Origin: CAKOTZ01 sp964489885
GTDB lineage: Bacteria > Bacillota > Clostridia > TANB77 > CAG-508
DNA length: 64,000 nt
Assembly: GCA_964489885.1 (NCBI GenBank)
Contig: CAZAZX010000004.1
Coordinates: 42,495-106,494, forward strand
Reading direction: 5' to 3'
Position numbers and translations under genes: made by a program. This document shows, in pieces, positions 26,221 to 34,632 of this stretch; the first letter of the stretch is position 1, and each line of letters begins with the position of its first letter. The notes under the pieces were generated by a model. The model had not been told where the DNA came from. It searched no databases and worked only from the letters and a program-made list of their open reading frames with translations.

Positions 26221-26610
26221 CTAAGTATGCCTAAATATTCTAAAAAAATACAGGCTTAAACTTGCAACAAGTAAAATAATTCCTACAATCAAATATAAAT
26301 ATACTTTTCCATTTGTAGTTCCATAAATTTCTAAAACACCTTGTATTATAGAGCCAATTGTAAAAGTTGCTATACTTGCATTGTATAAGCTAAACTCTAT
26401 ATTGCTTGGCAAGTTTTTTGTTTTTGTAAAATATATTGCAAAAGAAACAATTACACCAAATAGAAGCGGAATAACAAATGCAAAAATCATAAAATTAGAA
26501 TAAACATTATGACTAAAAAATTCATAAATCATTGCAAATAAAATGCAAAACAAAGTTGCAATAATATATTTAATTCCTTGTTCTTTAATATCCAATATAG
26601 ACAATATCAC
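26221..26610 (-). CDS. hypothetical four-TM membrane protein
   Basis: 129 residues, GTG start after AAAGGAG, four membrane segments with short loops and a basic C-terminal end (FFRIFRHT). It overlaps the end of the phosphodiester glycosidase gene by 26 bases, so the two are translationally coupled. Family not recognised. It fits a small membrane partner of the exported glycosidase or of the GtrA-like transferase upstream; that is inference from position only. Confidence 0.6.
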   Translation of the reverse strand: MILSILDIKEQGIKYIIATLFCILFAMIYEFFSHNVYSNFMIFAFVIPLLFGVIVSFAIYFTKTKNLPSNIEFSLYNASIATFTIGSIIQGVLEIYGTTNGKVYLYLIVGIILLVASLSLYFFRIFRHT

Positions 26611-27475
26611 TCACGCTCCTTTCAGAAATTTTATTTCCATTTGTAGTAGGATTATTAATAATTTTACCATTAAAATACATTGTGCTAGAACCACCGCCAT
26701 CTAAATTATAGGCAGTTGTAACATTAAGCTTATCTTTCATAAATTCAGCCAATTGGTAAAGTGACAAACCAACATCAGATGAAGTTCTACCATCAGATAC
26801 TACAAAAACATAATGTAGGTTATCGATAATTCCAATTGCTGTTCTAGGATTACTTCCCATAGCCTTGCCAACTTCTTCATTTTGAGATACATTAACTGCT
26901 CCATTTGAAACTAGACATGGTCCAAAAGAAAGTATATTATATGCCCCATTATTTAAAAGAGTATAAATATCAACATCTTGTTCGTTTATAATTTTAAATG
27001 AGCCATCTTTATAAATTACTAAATCCTCTTTATCTCCTGCTGAAGTATCTCTATAAACAATTCCATTTTTTAAAACATAGCCGGTTTCTTGAACACCATA
27101 ATAATCACCATTAATAGCTAGAATAGCATTAACACTACTTGCAATAGTAGATGTTTTTGCAGTTATATTTTTTCCATAAGTGTTATTCGCAAAAGCTGTT
27201 TTTAATAATTCTGCATTTTTTATTTGTACATCTGCAACATGAACTGTTGTATTGCTTATTGTATATTCTTTAATTTCAATTTTAATATTGTCATCTTCAT
27301 AGGAATTATCATCTGTTGATATATCTCCAGTATCAAGACTATAAGTTGTATTTTGAGATGACGTATCTACTACTTGATATGCCTGGCTATTAACAAAGGT
27401 ATCTAATACAATATATACAGTGAAAGCAATTAAAATTAATCCATAAAATATAGTAAATAACTTTTTACGTAACAT
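26585..27475 (-). CDS. phosphodiester glycosidase (NAGPA/DUF2233) family, membrane-anchored
   Basis: 296 residues: one N-terminal signal anchor (about residues 7-24), an Asp/Ser-rich linker, then a NAGPA domain. Visible family motifs are VNAILAINGDYYG, GPCLVSNG, NPRTAIGIIDN, VVSDGRTSSDVGLSLYQLAEFM and the catalytic-region NLDGGGSSTMYFNG. Members hydrolyse sugar phosphodiesters in wall polymers or exopolysaccharides. It lies between a GT2-GtrA glycosyltransferase and a small membrane protein in one operon, so a role in wall-polymer decoration is plausible. Confidence 0.85.
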   Translation of the reverse strand: MLRKKLFTIFYGLILIAFTVYIVLDTFVNSQAYQVVDTSSQNTTYSLDTGDISTDDNSYEDDNIKIEIKEYTISNTTVHVADVQIKNAELLKTAFANNTYGKNITAKTSTIASSVNAILAINGDYYGVQETGYVLKNGIVYRDTSAGDKEDLVIYKDGSFKIINEQDVDIYTLLNNGAYNILSFGPCLVSNGAVNVSQNEEVGKAMGSNPRTAIGIIDNLHYVFVVSDGRTSSDVGLSLYQLAEFMKDKLNVTTAYNLDGGGSSTMYFNGKIINNPTTNGNKISERSVSDIVYIGY

Positions 27476-28502
27476 TTTTTCCTCCTTTCGACTTGAATAT
27501 TACCTTTTTTTGAACAGTCCAACTTAATAAAAATAATAATACTTCTACTAAAATTTTTGATACATAAGCATTTATTCCTAATACATTAACTAAAACATAT
27601 AAGATTGATGTGTTTAAAGCTAAAATAATAAGAGCAAGTAAAAAATATTGACTAGCAGATTTATACAAGCTATCATTATTCTTAAAAACCATTTTTTTAT
27701 TAATTGTATAGTTTGCAACACTACTTACAACTCTAGCAGAAATATTTGATATTAGAATATTTTGAGTCAATAATATAAGTATACTGTATAAAATATAGTC
27801 AATAAAAAAACTACTTATTGAAGATAATGAGAATTTTATAATCTGTTTATAAATCAGAACGGAATCTTTAATTGTATTAAAATGAGAATTTGCATTTTTA
27901 TCAATATAAATAGTTTGTATTTCTATTTCTTGAATTTCGATTCCCATTCTAGGCAATATAAGCAAAACATTCATCTCGTATTCATATCTATCTCCATCAA
28001 TTTCAAGCATTGTATCAATTAAGTTGTTTGAAAAGGCTCTTAATCCTGTTTGCGTATCATAGATTTTCGCTTTAGTTGACATACTATATACGGCTGTTGT
28101 TATAGAATTTCCAAGTTTTGATCTTATTGGAGTATTTTTTCCTCTAATTCTTTTCCCTAATGCAAGTTTATTAGGATTTTTTTCAATGTATTCATATAGT
28201 TTCATTGCATCTTCAACTGTATGTTGTCCATCAGAATCCATTGTTACTACTACATAATTTTCGCCCTTAAAATTATTTTTAATAAAATTCAAACCAGTCT
28301 TTAAAGCATATCCCTTGCCTCTGTTAGACTTATATGATATTACTCTAGCATTATCTTGAATACTATCAAAAATATTTTTATATTTATCTCCGCTACCATC
28401 ATCAACTACAACTGTAAATACATCTTCTTTAGATAACCTCTGTATTAAAATTTTTAAATTTTCATCTGGCTCATAAGCTGGAATTAATACAACTTTACGC
28501 AT
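27465..28502 (-). CDS. GT2 glycosyltransferase fused to a GtrA-like membrane domain
   Basis: About 345 residues. The N-terminal 210 residues are a DPM1/GtrB-like GT-A domain (VLIPAYEPDENL, TVVVDDGSGDKY, NRGKGYALKTGL, VVTMDSDGQHTVED with the DxD motif). The C-terminal 125 residues hold four membrane segments of the GtrA family (FSLSSISSFFIDYILYS, then NYTINKKMVF). It probably makes or flips a polyprenyl-phosphate sugar for a surface polymer. Start ATG 28502 after AAGGAAGG; it overlaps the next gene by 11 bases. Confidence 0.88.
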   Translation of the reverse strand: MRKVVLIPAYEPDENLKILIQRLSKEDVFTVVVDDGSGDKYKNIFDSIQDNARVISYKSNRGKGYALKTGLNFIKNNFKGENYVVVTMDSDGQHTVEDAMKLYEYIEKNPNKLALGKRIRGKNTPIRSKLGNSITTAVYSMSTKAKIYDTQTGLRAFSNNLIDTMLEIDGDRYEYEMNVLLILPRMGIEIQEIEIQTIYIDKNANSHFNTIKDSVLIYKQIIKFSLSSISSFFIDYILYSILILLTQNILISNISARVVSSVANYTINKKMVFKNNDSLYKSASQYFLLALIILALNTSILYVLVNVLGINAYVSKILVEVLLFLLSWTVQKKVIFKSKGGKNVT

Positions 28503-28590
28503 AACAAAACCTTCCTTTCCAAGGGTATAATTCAAGAATACAACCTTTTTATAGAATAATATTACAATCAATTACTTAAAATTAACTTAA

Positions 28591-28622
28591 AAAAAGCAAA
28601 CAAATTAAATTTGCTTGCTTTT
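28591..28622. terminator. intrinsic terminator after the symporter gene
   Basis: Imperfect stem AAAGCAA-AAATT / AATTTG-TTGCTTT with A-run and T-run flanks, between the symporter gene (28664) and the glycosyltransferase gene (28502). Confidence 0.6.
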
Positions 28623-28663
28623 ATATTATATTCTTATTTCTATTAAAATTCAAGTATATTAAA

Positions 28664-29908
28664 TTATTCTTTCATCCAATCTTTTCCATCAACTATTCTA
28701 GCCACTAACATTGAAGATGCATCATCTCCAACAACATTAAGTACAGTTGCAGGAGCATCTATTATTGTAGCTATTACTGTTAAAATTGGCAATGCTGCTA
28801 CTGGATAGCCAAGCATTGTTATTATTAACATTTCAGAAATAGTTCCACCACCAATAGGAACAGCTGTTATAAGTAAATTTGCAAGTAAAGCAATGCCAAG
28901 TATTCCTAGTACATCTCCAGCTGTAGCTAAACTTGTTCCAAATAAACAAACTAAAAACATAATTTTAAACACTGACCCAATTATAGACCCATCTTTATGG
29001 AAGCTCGTTCCAAGTGGTATTGTTGTTTCTGCAATATCCTCTGATACACCAATTTTTTTAGCTGTTGCAATATTAATTGGTATACATGCAGCACTTGAAC
29101 AAGTGCCAAGAGCTGTAACTGTGGCTGGAATAACATTTTTCCAAAATGCAACTAATCCTCTTTTTCCTCCAGCAATTAGTGCATAAATGCTATAAATAAT
29201 AATAAAAAATAAAATTGATACTATTAAGTAAATTACAAAGGTTTTTACATATCCTATTGCAATCGAGCTTCCAAAATTCCCTACAAATGAAGCAACATAG
29301 CAGCCCAGGCCAATAGGTGCATAATACATAATAATTTTTACTATATTTAAAACAACACTGTTTGCTGATTCAATAACTTTTCTAAAAGGTTCACCCTTCT
29401 CACCTGACATATTAATTGCAATTCCAACCAAAATTGAAAATATTAAAATTGCAATGATATTATCCCTAGATAATAATTTAGAAAAATCATTTACTGTAAT
29501 TAAATTCACAGTTCTGTCTGCAATTGTCATTTCTTCTTTGCTTTCTTCTTCTACTGTTTCTGACAGTGAAGCTTTAATTTGTTCTGTATCACTTGGGTTT
29601 ACTAACTTTATTTTATAGATACTTGTAAAACCAACTAGTACTGCTATAATTGAAGTTATAACAAAAACTGCAATTATGGAAACAATAATTTTTCCAAGTC
29701 TTTTGGGTTGTTTCATTTTTGAAATTGCTGTGGTAATGTTTAAGAAAATAAGTGGAACAATAATAACTAATAATAGATTTAAGAATATATCCCCTAAAGG
29801 GCTAAGTATAGTTGCTTTTTCTTTGAAAATAATTCCAATGATTGCACCAACAATTATTGCAACTAATAAAATAATTGTTGACTTGTAATTTGATAAAAAA
29901 TTTTTCAT
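28664..29908 (-). CDS. dicarboxylate/amino acid:cation symporter (DAACS family)
   Basis: About 414 residues of the GltP/DctA-like family. Eight membrane segments with two re-entrant loops; key motifs are SSAACIPINIATAKKIGV (serine-rich HP1) and SFHKDGSIIGSVFKIMFL (TM7, with HKDG replacing the usual NMDGT), and GGGTISEML (HP2). Imports glutamate, aspartate, serine/threonine or C4-dicarboxylates with Na+ or H+. The altered TM7 motif suggests a SstT-like or unusual substrate; that is inference. Start ATG 29908 after AGAAGGT. A perfect 9-bp inverted repeat at 29966-29986 may be its operator. Confidence 0.85.
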   Translation of the reverse strand: MKNFLSNYKSTIILLVAIIVGAIIGIIFKEKATILSPLGDIFLNLLLVIIVPLIFLNITTAISKMKQPKRLGKIIVSIIAVFVITSIIAVLVGFTSIYKIKLVNPSDTEQIKASLSETVEEESKEEMTIADRTVNLITVNDFSKLLSRDNIIAILIFSILVGIAINMSGEKGEPFRKVIESANSVVLNIVKIIMYYAPIGLGCYVASFVGNFGSSIAIGYVKTFVIYLIVSILFFIIIYSIYALIAGGKRGLVAFWKNVIPATVTALGTCSSAACIPINIATAKKIGVSEDIAETTIPLGTSFHKDGSIIGSVFKIMFLVCLFGTSLATAGDVLGILGIALLANLLITAVPIGGGTISEMLIITMLGYPVAALPILTVIATIIDAPATVLNVVGDDASSMLVARIVDGKDWMKE

Positions 29909-29965
29909 AATGTTACCTTCTTTGCTATTAAGGCAGACCAAAAAATATAATTATATTCTTCGGAA

Positions 29966-29986
29966 TTTAGTATAGTATATACTAAA
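29966..29986. promoter_or_regulatory. candidate operator (perfect inverted repeat)
   Basis: TTTAGTATA, three bases, TATACTAAA. It is 58 bases upstream of the symporter start, in the expected promoter region. The dyad could be bound by a small repressor; no specific regulator is recognised. Confidence 0.4.
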
Positions 29987-30032
29987 AAACTATAAAATGC
30001 AACAAATTATTGACAGAAAAAAGAGATGATAC

Positions 30033-30058
30033 GCAAATTGGGACGGAGGATTTTTGCT
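30033..30058. repeat. REP-like half element (family A)
   Basis: Carries the core GGGACGGAGGATTTTTGCT, identical in type to the palindrome arms at 58572-58630 and to copies at 59489-59515 and 61686-61711. It begins 7 bases past the stop codon of the pilin-like gene at 30065. Confidence 0.7.
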
Positions 30059-30064
30059 CAATTA

Positions 30065-30655
30065 TTAATCAGTTGTTTTTGTATAAATAAATGTTACACA
30101 TATTTTCCATCTTGTAGCTGTATTAGTTAAAGAACATTTTAAATATCCACCATCATATACAAAGTATAAATAAGGATCACACACTGACGTGAACTTAGAA
30201 AAATCATAATTAACACCTATGGGAGATATTAAATGTTCTTCATAAATAATTGTATCAACATTTAAGGTCTCTTGAAGATTTTCTAAATTTACATAGTCAC
30301 TCATATTGCCATATCCATTACCATTATTATCATACAATCTTGTGATTTGATATAGTTTTTTACCATCAATCCATGTTGTTCCAAGTTCTTGTTCAGTCAA
30401 TGAATAATTAATATTTTTAAAATTTCTTGAACTAATTGACAACCCATTTATTTGATTTGTATAATCATCTAAAACAACATTTTCTTCTTTTTGTGAATTT
30501 GTATATTTTTCTCTTGCTAGCTTAGCATTTTTTAATAATCCCTTATTATTTAATTGAACAATTGTAACTCCCGCTAAAATAACTAAAATTACTATCATAA
30601 TTACAAGTGCAACTAGTGTAATTCCGGTATTTTTCTTAATTTTTATTTTACTCAT
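30065..30655 (-). CDS. type IV pilin-like protein (paralogue 1)
   Basis: 196 residues with a class III-type leader: a basic start, then the cleavage-like site G/ITLVALVIMIVILVIL and a long hydrophobic N-helix ending VQLNNKGLLKNAKLA. The usual Glu at position +5 of mature pilins is absent. The first 60 codons are almost identical to paralogue 2 (30743), also at DNA level, but the C-terminal domains are unrelated. ATG after GAAGGAG. No assembly ATPase or prepilin peptidase is in the window. Probably exported and either assembled as a minor pilin or retained by its N-helix. Confidence 0.7.
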   Translation of the reverse strand: MSKIKIKKNTGITLVALVIMIVILVILAGVTIVQLNNKGLLKNAKLAREKYTNSQKEENVVLDDYTNQINGLSISSRNFKNINYSLTEQELGTTWIDGKKLYQITRLYDNNGNGYGNMSDYVNLENLQETLNVDTIIYEEHLISPIGVNYDFSKFTSVCDPYLYFVYDGGYLKCSLTNTATRWKICVTFIYTKTTD

Positions 30656-30742
30656 TTGAATTTATCTCCTTCTTATGTAGAATTTCTATAATTACATATT
30701 ACAACAATATTTAGCTTCTATAAATTTATTAAATTGGCTATT

Positions 30743-31321
30743 TTATTTAAATGGAATAAAATATGCCATTAAATTTTGTCTATTACCTGAAAAATATATT
30801 GTTTGTCCTTTATTAACAATTTTAGAGTAACTTTTCCCAGTTCCCCAATTACAATCATTTAAATATGGTACATAAGGATAATCACTTAAATGAATGCTCA
30901 AGAAATATGAACCAGAAGATGAACTACTATATTGAATTTCTATTACACCATTTTTTTCAAATACATAAGGATTATTTGAATCCCAATAAGAACTAATATC
31001 TACCATATTAGAATTGTCCAATTCAATATTGCTAGTAGATTGTTCAAGCTTTTCAATTCTTTTAATTAATTGATTATATTCTTCTCTATCTATTGTTACT
31101 GTATCTCTTCCATTTCCAGCGATTTCCAAATTATCAATTTTGTTTAAATAATCATCTAAAACTGTATTTTCTTCTTTTTGTGAATTTGTATATTTTTCTC
31201 TTGCTAGCTTAGCATTTTTTAATAATCCCTTATTATTTAATTGAACAATTGTAACTCCCGCTAAAATAACTAAAATTACTATCATAATAACTAATGCAAC
31301 TAGTGTAATTCCTTTTTTCAT
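30743..31321 (-). CDS. type IV pilin-like protein (paralogue 2)
   Basis: 192 residues: KKGITLVALVIMIVILVIL leader, then the same NNKGLLKNAKLAREKYTNS segment as paralogue 1, a coiled-coil-like stretch (EEYNQLIKRIEKLEQ) and a Ser/Tyr-rich C-terminal domain (YSSSSSGSYFLSIHLSDYPY). The N-terminal part matches paralogue 1 over about 165 bases (31149-31316 against 30462-30629). This points to recent duplication or gene conversion with a different C-terminal cassette. Confidence 0.7.
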   Translation of the reverse strand: MKKGITLVALVIMIVILVILAGVTIVQLNNKGLLKNAKLAREKYTNSQKEENTVLDDYLNKIDNLEIAGNGRDTVTIDREEYNQLIKRIEKLEQSTSNIELDNSNMVDISSYWDSNNPYVFEKNGVIEIQYSSSSSGSYFLSIHLSDYPYVPYLNDCNWGTGKSYSKIVNKGQTIYFSGNRQNLMAYFIPFK

Positions 31322-31392
31322 TTGTATTCATCCTCTCATTAATAAATTAATATCTGCCAGCTAAAAAGATAATTTCTAACTACATTCATATT

Positions 31393-32032
31393 TTATAAAA
31401 CTCTTAAAATTTGCCATAAATATTCATTTGCCCCTTGAGCAGAATTTAAAGAACTATATACTCCCAGTTCTATGGTATCATCTTTACTATCTATTGTAAC
31501 AATTCCAGATATACTTTCATGTGGACTAGCACCAGCTGCATTAACAATGGTAGAACTGGCAATAAAATTATTTACATTTTTACTTATAAAACAAAATCCA
31601 CTTCCGTCCCTCTGGGACATATTGCTTATACAAAACTAAATATTTACCTGGTTCTAAATTTGTAAAAGACTTTATTGTAGTTGTTGTATAAGCATTAAAT
31701 GTAGCATTTCCTTTATATTCCTCAAAGTATTTTTCTGTTGTTATTTTTTTTATTTGTTGTATTGTTGCTTTCATTTCTTCATATTCATTTTTATCTATTG
31801 TAACCGTTTCTCTTGAACTTGCAATTTGTGTATCATATTTGTTTAAATCATTTTGTTCTTTGTCTTTTGCAATTTCATATTTATCAGTTGCCTGCTTTGC
31901 TTTATTTAATATTCCTCCATTACCTATCGCTAAATTTATTGTTACTCCTGATAGAATTAATATAATTATAATTGCAATTATTAATGCAACAAATGTAATT
32001 CCAGTATTCTTCTTGATTTTTATTTTCTTCAT
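31393..32032 (-). CDS. type IV pilin-like protein (paralogue 3), read through a +1 shift at CGG
   Basis: The leader (NTGITFVALIIAIIIILIL) and the following NGGILNKAKQATDKY define the same family. After 142 codons the frame reads GAG GGA CGG AAG TGG and would stop 5 codons later. Skipping the C of CGG gives GGA AGT GGA TTT TGT TTT and 69 more residues (GSGFCFISKNVNNFIASSTIV ... LWQILRVL) for a total of about 212, in line with the two paralogues (192 and 196). ATG after GAAGGAG. Confidence 0.75.
31604..31606 (-). other. +1 frameshift site, CGG-A read as Gly (pilin paralogue 3)
   Basis: Codons GAG GGA CGG AAG TGG in frame 0; GGA (C) GGA AGT GGA TTT after skipping C. P-site codon GGA, fourth base A. 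Confidence 0.7.
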
Positions 32033-32222
32033 TGGTTTTATCTCCTTCTGATGTAAATCTTTTGTAATTATATATTACGTAATCAATAAAATCAATATTT
32101 ATTTCAAAATTTTACCAAAAATTTGTTTTAGTTTTATTTATCCAGCAATTATACCCAATTTTTTTTAGAATTTTTTTTACATTTTTGGTTATAATACTAT
32201 TTATATTAAGGAGATAATAAAA

Positions 32223-32504
32223 TTGAATTCAAGTGTAAGTTTATATAGTATGAAAAATAATGAAATTAGACAATTCTTACAAAAATTTTATAATACCAAT
32301 ATAACTATAGAAAATGATTTAGAATGGACAAAAGAATATGATAATCCAGTTGAAATTGCAGAAATTATAGGCACTTTTATAGATAACAATGATAAATACA
32401 GTATTAATATGTGGATTAGCTTAGATGAAGGAGTTTATATAAATGTAACAGATTATAATGTTGATAAAATAATAAGGTATCTTTTTGAAAGATACCCTTA
32501 TTAA
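32223..32504 (+). CDS. hypothetical protein, 93 residues
   Basis: The only plus-strand gene within about 55 kb. TTG start with AAGGAG 9 bases upstream; a TATAAT lies at about 32191. The acidic, aromatic-rich soluble protein (LQKFYNTNITIENDLEW, NDKYSINMWISLDEGVYINV) has no membrane segment and could be a small alpha/beta fold. Its last codons encode a hairpin (32474-32499), and its stop is immediately next to the stop of dtd on the other strand. Family not recognised. Confidence 0.65.
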   Translation: MNSSVSLYSMKNNEIRQFLQKFYNTNITIENDLEWTKEYDNPVEIAEIIGTFIDNNDKYSINMWISLDEGVYINVTDYNVDKIIRYLFERYPY

Positions 32505-32942
32505 CTAATTTTCTAATATAATTGTTACAGGTCCATCATTTAATAAACTAACTTCCATATGTGCTCCAAAAGAACCTGTTTGGACTTTAATTCCAGCTTT
32601 TCTAGCTTTTTCAATAAAGTATTCATATAGGCGATTTGCCATATCTGGAGAAGCAGCATTTACAAAGCTAGGTCTATTTCCCTTCTTTGTATCTGCATAC
32701 AAAGTAAATTGAGAAACAATCAAAAGTTCTCCATTTATATCTTGTACAGATAAATTCATCTTATCATTTTCATCTCTAAAAATTCGAAGATTTAATAATT
32801 TTTTTAATAATAAATCTGCATTTTTTTCGCTATCATTAGATCCAACCCCTAACAAAACCATAAGTCCCTCTTTTATTTTGCCAATAGTTTTACCATCAAC
32901 ATCAACGTGTGCGTGTTTTACTCTTTGAACAACTAATTTCAT
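32505..32942 (-). CDS. dtd: D-aminoacyl-tRNA deacylase
   Basis: Removes D-amino acids (and glycine from tRNA-Ala) from mischarged tRNA. 145 residues with both active-site motifs: SQFTLYADTKKGNRPSF (about residues 78-94) and NDGPVTIIL at the C-terminus (Gly-cisPro-like motif). ATG start; gpsA is 18 bases upstream. Confidence 0.96.
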   Translation of the reverse strand: MKLVVQRVKHAHVDVDGKTIGKIKEGLMVLLGVGSNDSEKNADLLLKKLLNLRIFRDENDKMNLSVQDINGELLIVSQFTLYADTKKGNRPSFVNAASPDMANRLYEYFIEKARKAGIKVQTGSFGAHMEVSLLNDGPVTIILEN

Positions 32943-32960
32943 AAATTATCACCTTTTGCA

Positions 32961-33953
32961 TTAAATTTCGCTTTCGACTTTTGGTTTCCTTGTCATAAGC
33001 ATAGTAACAGCTTTTTTTGGATCCAAATTTTTATATAAAACATTATAAACAGTATTTACAATAGGCATTTCTACATTATATTTTTTAGAAAGTTTATATG
33101 CAACTTCAATATTATCAATACTTTCAATTGTCATTCCAACTTCCTTTTTAGTTTCATCTAAAGTCTTACCGCTTCCAATTAATAGTCCAGCCTTTCTATT
33201 TCTACTATGTTCACTTAAGCAGGTAACAATTAAATCTCCAAGTCCTGTTAAGCCATAAAAAGTTTCCTTATTTCCACCCATTGCTGTACCTAATCGACAA
33301 ATTTCAACAAGTCCTCTTGTTATAAGAGCTGCGAAACTATTATCCCCTAATTTTAATGCCACAGACACACCTGAGCAAAAAGCGATAATATTTTTTAAAG
33401 CCCCACCAAGTTCAACTCCTTTAACATCATTTGTAGAATAAACCCTTATAGTCTCTGACATAAAGGTATCACGAATTAAATCAATAACATCTTGATGCTT
33501 AGATGCAACAACAAGAGCTGTTGGAATACCAATACAGACCTCTTCTGCATGACTAGGTCCAGCTAAAGCGCCTATTTTTACATTTGGCATTTCCTCTTCT
33601 AAAACTTCATCTAAAGTATATAAAGTATCAGCTTCAAACCCTTTTGAGCACATAATAACTGGTTGGTCTGTTATAAATTCTTTATATTTTTTTACATTTT
33701 CTCTCGTAAACTTTGAAGGTGTAACATGTAATACAAAATCACTTCCTTCAATAGCATCTTTATAGCTCTTTGTTGCGGTTATATTTTTACTCATTACAGC
33801 TTTAGGTAAAAACATACACTTTCTTTCATTGTTTATTAAATTTAATTCCTCATCTGAAAAAGTCCAAAGTCTTACTTCATTATTTAAATTTGCTAAGTGG
33901 ATAGCTAAAGCACAGCCCCAACTTCCACTTCCTATAATTGCTACTTTTTTCAT
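32961..33953 (-). CDS. gpsA: glycerol-3-phosphate dehydrogenase [NAD(P)+]
   Basis: Makes sn-glycerol 3-phosphate from DHAP for phospholipid synthesis. 330 residues: Rossmann motif IIGSGSWGCALAIHLA at the N-terminus, GALAGPSHAEEV, ALKNIIAFCSGV with the catalytic Lys, and GLTGLGDLIVTCLSEHSRNR. It follows plsY by 18 bases, so the two successive steps of phosphatidate synthesis are encoded together. Confidence 0.96.
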   Translation of the reverse strand: MKKVAIIGSGSWGCALAIHLANLNNEVRLWTFSDEELNLINNERKCMFLPKAVMSKNITATKSYKDAIEGSDFVLHVTPSKFTRENVKKYKEFITDQPVIMCSKGFEADTLYTLDEVLEEEMPNVKIGALAGPSHAEEVCIGIPTALVVASKHQDVIDLIRDTFMSETIRVYSTNDVKGVELGGALKNIIAFCSGVSVALKLGDNSFAALITRGLVEICRLGTAMGGNKETFYGLTGLGDLIVTCLSEHSRNRKAGLLIGSGKTLDETKKEVGMTIESIDNIEVAYKLSKKYNVEMPIVNTVYNVLYKNLDPKKAVTMLMTRKPKVESEI

Positions 33954-33971
33954 TAATAAAATCCTTTCTAT

Positions 33972-34613
33972 CTAAGCTTGTTTTATTTCTTCCTTCTTAG
34001 CTCCAATTTTATTTTCTTTACCCTCTAAAATTCTTTTAATATTTGCTCTATGATTATATGCAATAAATAAAGCTAGTAAAATTGCAAATATAAAGTAATT
34101 GCCATTTACTAAAAACGTTTCAGGTAAGAATAAAGTTAAAACTGGGAACAATATACTTGCAGTTACAGATCCAACAGAAACCATTCTTGTAAGTAAAATC
34201 ATAACTAACGCAAATACAAGGCAAATTAATCCTATTTTCCAATTTATAAGTAAAATAACACCAAGTGATGTTGCAACACCTTTTCCTCCTCTAAATTCAA
34301 AGAATATTGGAAAAGTATGACCAATTACAACTGCTAAACCAGCAATTTGAACAAGCAAAGATCTATCTACTCCTCCAACTATTAATCCTGCAATATATGC
34401 TACTAAGACTGCAACAACTCCTTTTAATAAATCACATATTAAAGTTAAAGCTGCAGCTTTTTTTCCAACAGTTCTTAAAACATTTGTTGCACCAGCATTT
34501 TTGCTTCCTGCTTCTCTTACATCAATACCTGCCATTTTTCTACTGAAAATAACAGAAAAACTAATACTTCCTATTAAATAAGCAATAATTGTTACTACTA
34601 TGTATGTTGCCAT
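33972..34613 (-). CDS. plsY: acylphosphate:glycerol-3-phosphate acyltransferase PlsY
   Basis: 213-residue membrane enzyme that transfers acyl from acyl-phosphate to glycerol 3-phosphate. The three conserved cytoplasmic motifs are visible: GSISFSVIFSR, then GSKNAGATNVLR, GHTFPIFFEFRGGKGVATSLG, and AYNHRANIKRILEGKENK. About five membrane segments. It forms an operon with der upstream and gpsA downstream. Confidence 0.95.
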   Translation of the reverse strand: MATYIVVTIIAYLIGSISFSVIFSRKMAGIDVREAGSKNAGATNVLRTVGKKAAALTLICDLLKGVVAVLVAYIAGLIVGGVDRSLLVQIAGLAVVIGHTFPIFFEFRGGKGVATSLGVILLINWKIGLICLVFALVMILLTRMVSVGSVTASILFPVLTLFLPETFLVNGNYFIFAILLALFIAYNHRANIKRILEGKENKIGAKKEEIKQA

Positions 34614-34632
34614 TTTTGATTCCTCCTATAAA

